The position numbers and the translations under genes were made by a program. From Thermoplasmata archaeon (GTDB taxonomy: Archaea; Thermoplasmatota; Thermoplasmata; UBA184), in the NCBI GenBank assembly GCA_021827545.1, contig JAKAVH010000070.1:1-7139 (forward strand): DNA of 7,139 nucleotides. Direction: 5' to 3'. The notes under the pieces were generated by a model, which saw only the letters and a program-made list of their open reading frames with translations, was not told the origin of the DNA and made no database searches. Positions 6,261-7,139 of the stretch are shown in pieces; positions within the stretch are counted from its first letter, which is position 1; every line of letters begins with the position of its first letter.

Positions 6261-6280
6261 CCTGCCCGCTATTTGGCAGG
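6261..6280 (-). promoter_or_regulatory. Putative promoter of the GT4 gene with an embedded 6-bp dyad
   Basis: On the - strand the AT-rich AAATAG (6274-6269) stands out in GC-rich DNA, 51 bases upstream of the GTG start. A start site about 25 bases on would give a leader that includes the Shine-Dalgarno. The box is framed by the exact inverted repeat CCTGCC (6261-6266) and GGCAGG (6275-6280), which could be an operator. Both elements are short and could be fortuitous. Confidence 0.3.
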
Positions 6281-6532
6281 CGCTCCTGTGTAAGGGGTCG
6301 CGCACGCGATGGCCACTCTTCGCCAGGGACCGGATTGTAGCACGCCCTGGGAACCCGCGCGCTCCGAGGAGGGCGCAAATCCGGCGGTCGGACCCGGACC
6401 AATCGCACCTGAGCTTCGTGAGCGCCGCGAGGTGCGCTCCCTTCGCCCAGACCGCGTTCACGCGGGGCTCAGCTCGAGTGCGCGGGCGGACCCCGACTCA
6501 GCGCATCCGCTGGCTTCGCAGGTCCTCGCTCG

Positions 6533-7139
6533 ATGCCGGACAAGCTTGCCGATCCGAGCGGGAGCAAGGATATCTACTACGTCGCGGAACTATCGAACCG
6601 GCCGTCTTTGGAGTCTTGGTCGGCGGGAGGAGAACGAGCGTTGCCTGACGACGGACCGCGCACCGGTGGGGCATCCTCGGGGGGCGCAGCGACTCGGCCC
6701 AAGAGGCTTCAGGGCCTCCCCTGGGATTGGCTGGTCCTGCTGGTAATGTTGGTAAGCTACGCGAGCCTGATGACCTACTTCTCGGAACTCCGCGCGGAGA
6801 GCTTCTTCACTTCGAACTGGGACCTCGGGATCAATCAGCAGCTTCTTTGGAGCGCGACCCACGGACGTCTGCTCTACGAGGCCGGTGACTTCGAGTACTA
6901 CGGGGTGCGGTCCTTTTTGCAGGTTCACAGCGCATATCTTGCCTTCCTCATAGCCCCGTTGTACTCCGCGGCACCCGTGCCCCTCACTCTCTTTGCCCTC
7001 CAATCGACCGTCGTCGCAGCCTCGGCCGTCCCGCTCTATCTGCTGGCGCGGTCGGTGCTACGACGGCCTCCGCTCGCGTTGCTCGTTGTGGGCGCGTATC
7101 TCGTCTCGTTCGGTGTGGTCTCCTCGCTCATGTACGACT
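6533..7139 (+). CDS. DUF2079 family multi-pass membrane protein, 3' end outside the window
   Basis: The reading frame is open to the window edge, giving 202 residues of an incomplete protein. After a hydrophilic N-terminal tail of about 60 residues comes a first membrane helix (about 65-82). The DUF2079-type extracytoplasmic segment follows, with FFTSNWDLGINQQLLWS (91-107), THGRLLYEAGDFEYYGV (109-125) and SFLQVHSAYLAF (127-138), and then further hydrophobic helices near 132-147, 149-175 and 180-200. DUF2079 belongs to the GT-C-like membrane glycosyltransferase superfamily, whose members use lipid-linked sugar donors, but its reaction is not established. The start is uncertain. The ATG at 6533 has only a weak AGGT upstream, although GC by codon position looks coding from there. 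The TTG at 6641 has AGGAG (6628-6632) 8 bases upstream and would leave a short tail before the first helix. Upstream in frame, the nearest stop is the TGA at 6419. Confidence 0.82.
   Translation, partial: MPDKLADPSGSKDIYYVAELSNRPSLESWSAGGERALPDDGPRTGGASSGGAATRPKRLQGLPWDWLVLLVMLVSYASLMTYFSELRAESFFTSNWDLGINQQLLWSATHGRLLYEAGDFEYYGVRSFLQVHSAYLAFLIAPLYSAAPVPLTLFALQSTVVAASAVPLYLLARSVLRRPPLALLVVGAYLVSFGVVSSLMYD
6628..6632 (+). promoter_or_regulatory. Shine-Dalgarno for an alternative TTG start of the DUF2079 gene
   Basis: AGGAG, within GGGAGGAG (6625-6632), is the best ribosome binding site near this gene and sits 8 bases before the TTG at 6641. An AT-rich AAGGATATCTACTA (6566-6579) lies a plausible promoter distance further upstream. 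If this start is used, the first 36 codons of the longer call are leader rather than protein. Confidence 0.35.

Larger units (their letters stand above)
6219..6532. other. Divergent intergenic region between the GT4 and DUF2079 genes
   Basis: This 314-base stretch holds the Shine-Dalgarno and putative promoter of the - strand GT4 gene at its left end. Elsewhere it is GC-rich, with small inverted repeats: CCTGCC/GGCAGG (6261-6280), CCAGGG/CCCTGG (6323-6350) and CGCACCT/AGGTGCG (6404-6436). Frames are open on both strands, but their translations are arginine- and proline-rich without family motifs. I see no RNA gene or convincing extra coding sequence here. Confidence 0.5.

Noticed and set aside
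6323..6436. Small inverted repeats CCAGGG/CCCTGG and CGCACCT/AGGTGCG as regulatory hairpins
   Set aside because: The 6-7 bp arms with 16-19 base spacers are expected by chance in DNA this GC-rich, and no promoter or gene end is attached to them.
6219..6461. 81-residue N-terminal extension of the GT4 protein
   Set aside because: It has no conserved motif and would precede the normal first beta strand, and a GTG with a good Shine-Dalgarno is present at 6218.
1..7139. Search for CRISPR arrays, tRNA/rRNA genes, insertion sequences, toxin-antitoxin or defence genes
   Set aside because: No regularly spaced repeats, cloverleaf-like sequence, transposase motifs or defence-related domains were seen. 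The window is fully explained as glycan biosynthesis genes plus short intergenic regions.

Overview
This is a GC-rich window carrying seven protein genes of a surface-glycan (polysaccharide or glycoprotein) biosynthesis locus. I see no rRNA, tRNA, CRISPR array, insertion sequence or phage gene. The organism is most likely a GC-rich archaeon, possibly of the Thermoplasmatota. Three things suggest this: a GAAAGATTAAG element sits about one archaeal promoter distance before the first gene, Shine-Dalgarno sequences are short, and a DUF2079 membrane protein is present. A GC-rich bacterium such as an actinobacterium or chloroflexus is not excluded, because every family here also occurs in bacteria.

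Layout on the + strand, left part: a leader of about 165 bases holds a long inverted repeat and a promoter-like box. It is followed by a GHMP sugar kinase of the HddA (heptose-7-phosphate kinase) type (166-1224). One base later comes a GT2 glycosyltransferase of the dolichol-phosphate-mannose-synthase type (1226-2014). A 131-base gap contains a perfect 8-bp hairpin, a TATA-like box and a Shine-Dalgarno. Then comes a tight three-gene cassette: an Rmd-like SDR sugar-nucleotide reductase (2146-3096), a SAM-dependent methyltransferase overlapping it by 11 bases (3086-3871), and a second GT2 glycosyltransferase 4 bases further on (3876-5003).

Right part: a 132-base convergent gap separates the cassette from a GT4 glycosyltransferase on the - strand (5136-6218, GTG start). 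A 314-base divergent region (6219-6532) follows, and then the 5' part of a DUF2079 multi-pass membrane protein on the + strand, which runs off the window end.

Working model (inference): the kinase and the Rmd-like reductase act in making an activated deoxy sugar, possibly a deoxyheptose. The DPM-synthase-like enzyme would charge a polyprenyl/dolichyl phosphate with a sugar, and the GT-C-like DUF2079 protein is a candidate user of such lipid-linked donors outside the membrane. The cytoplasmic GT2 and GT4 enzymes would extend the glycan and the methyltransferase would decorate a sugar. The sugars themselves cannot be read from the sequence.
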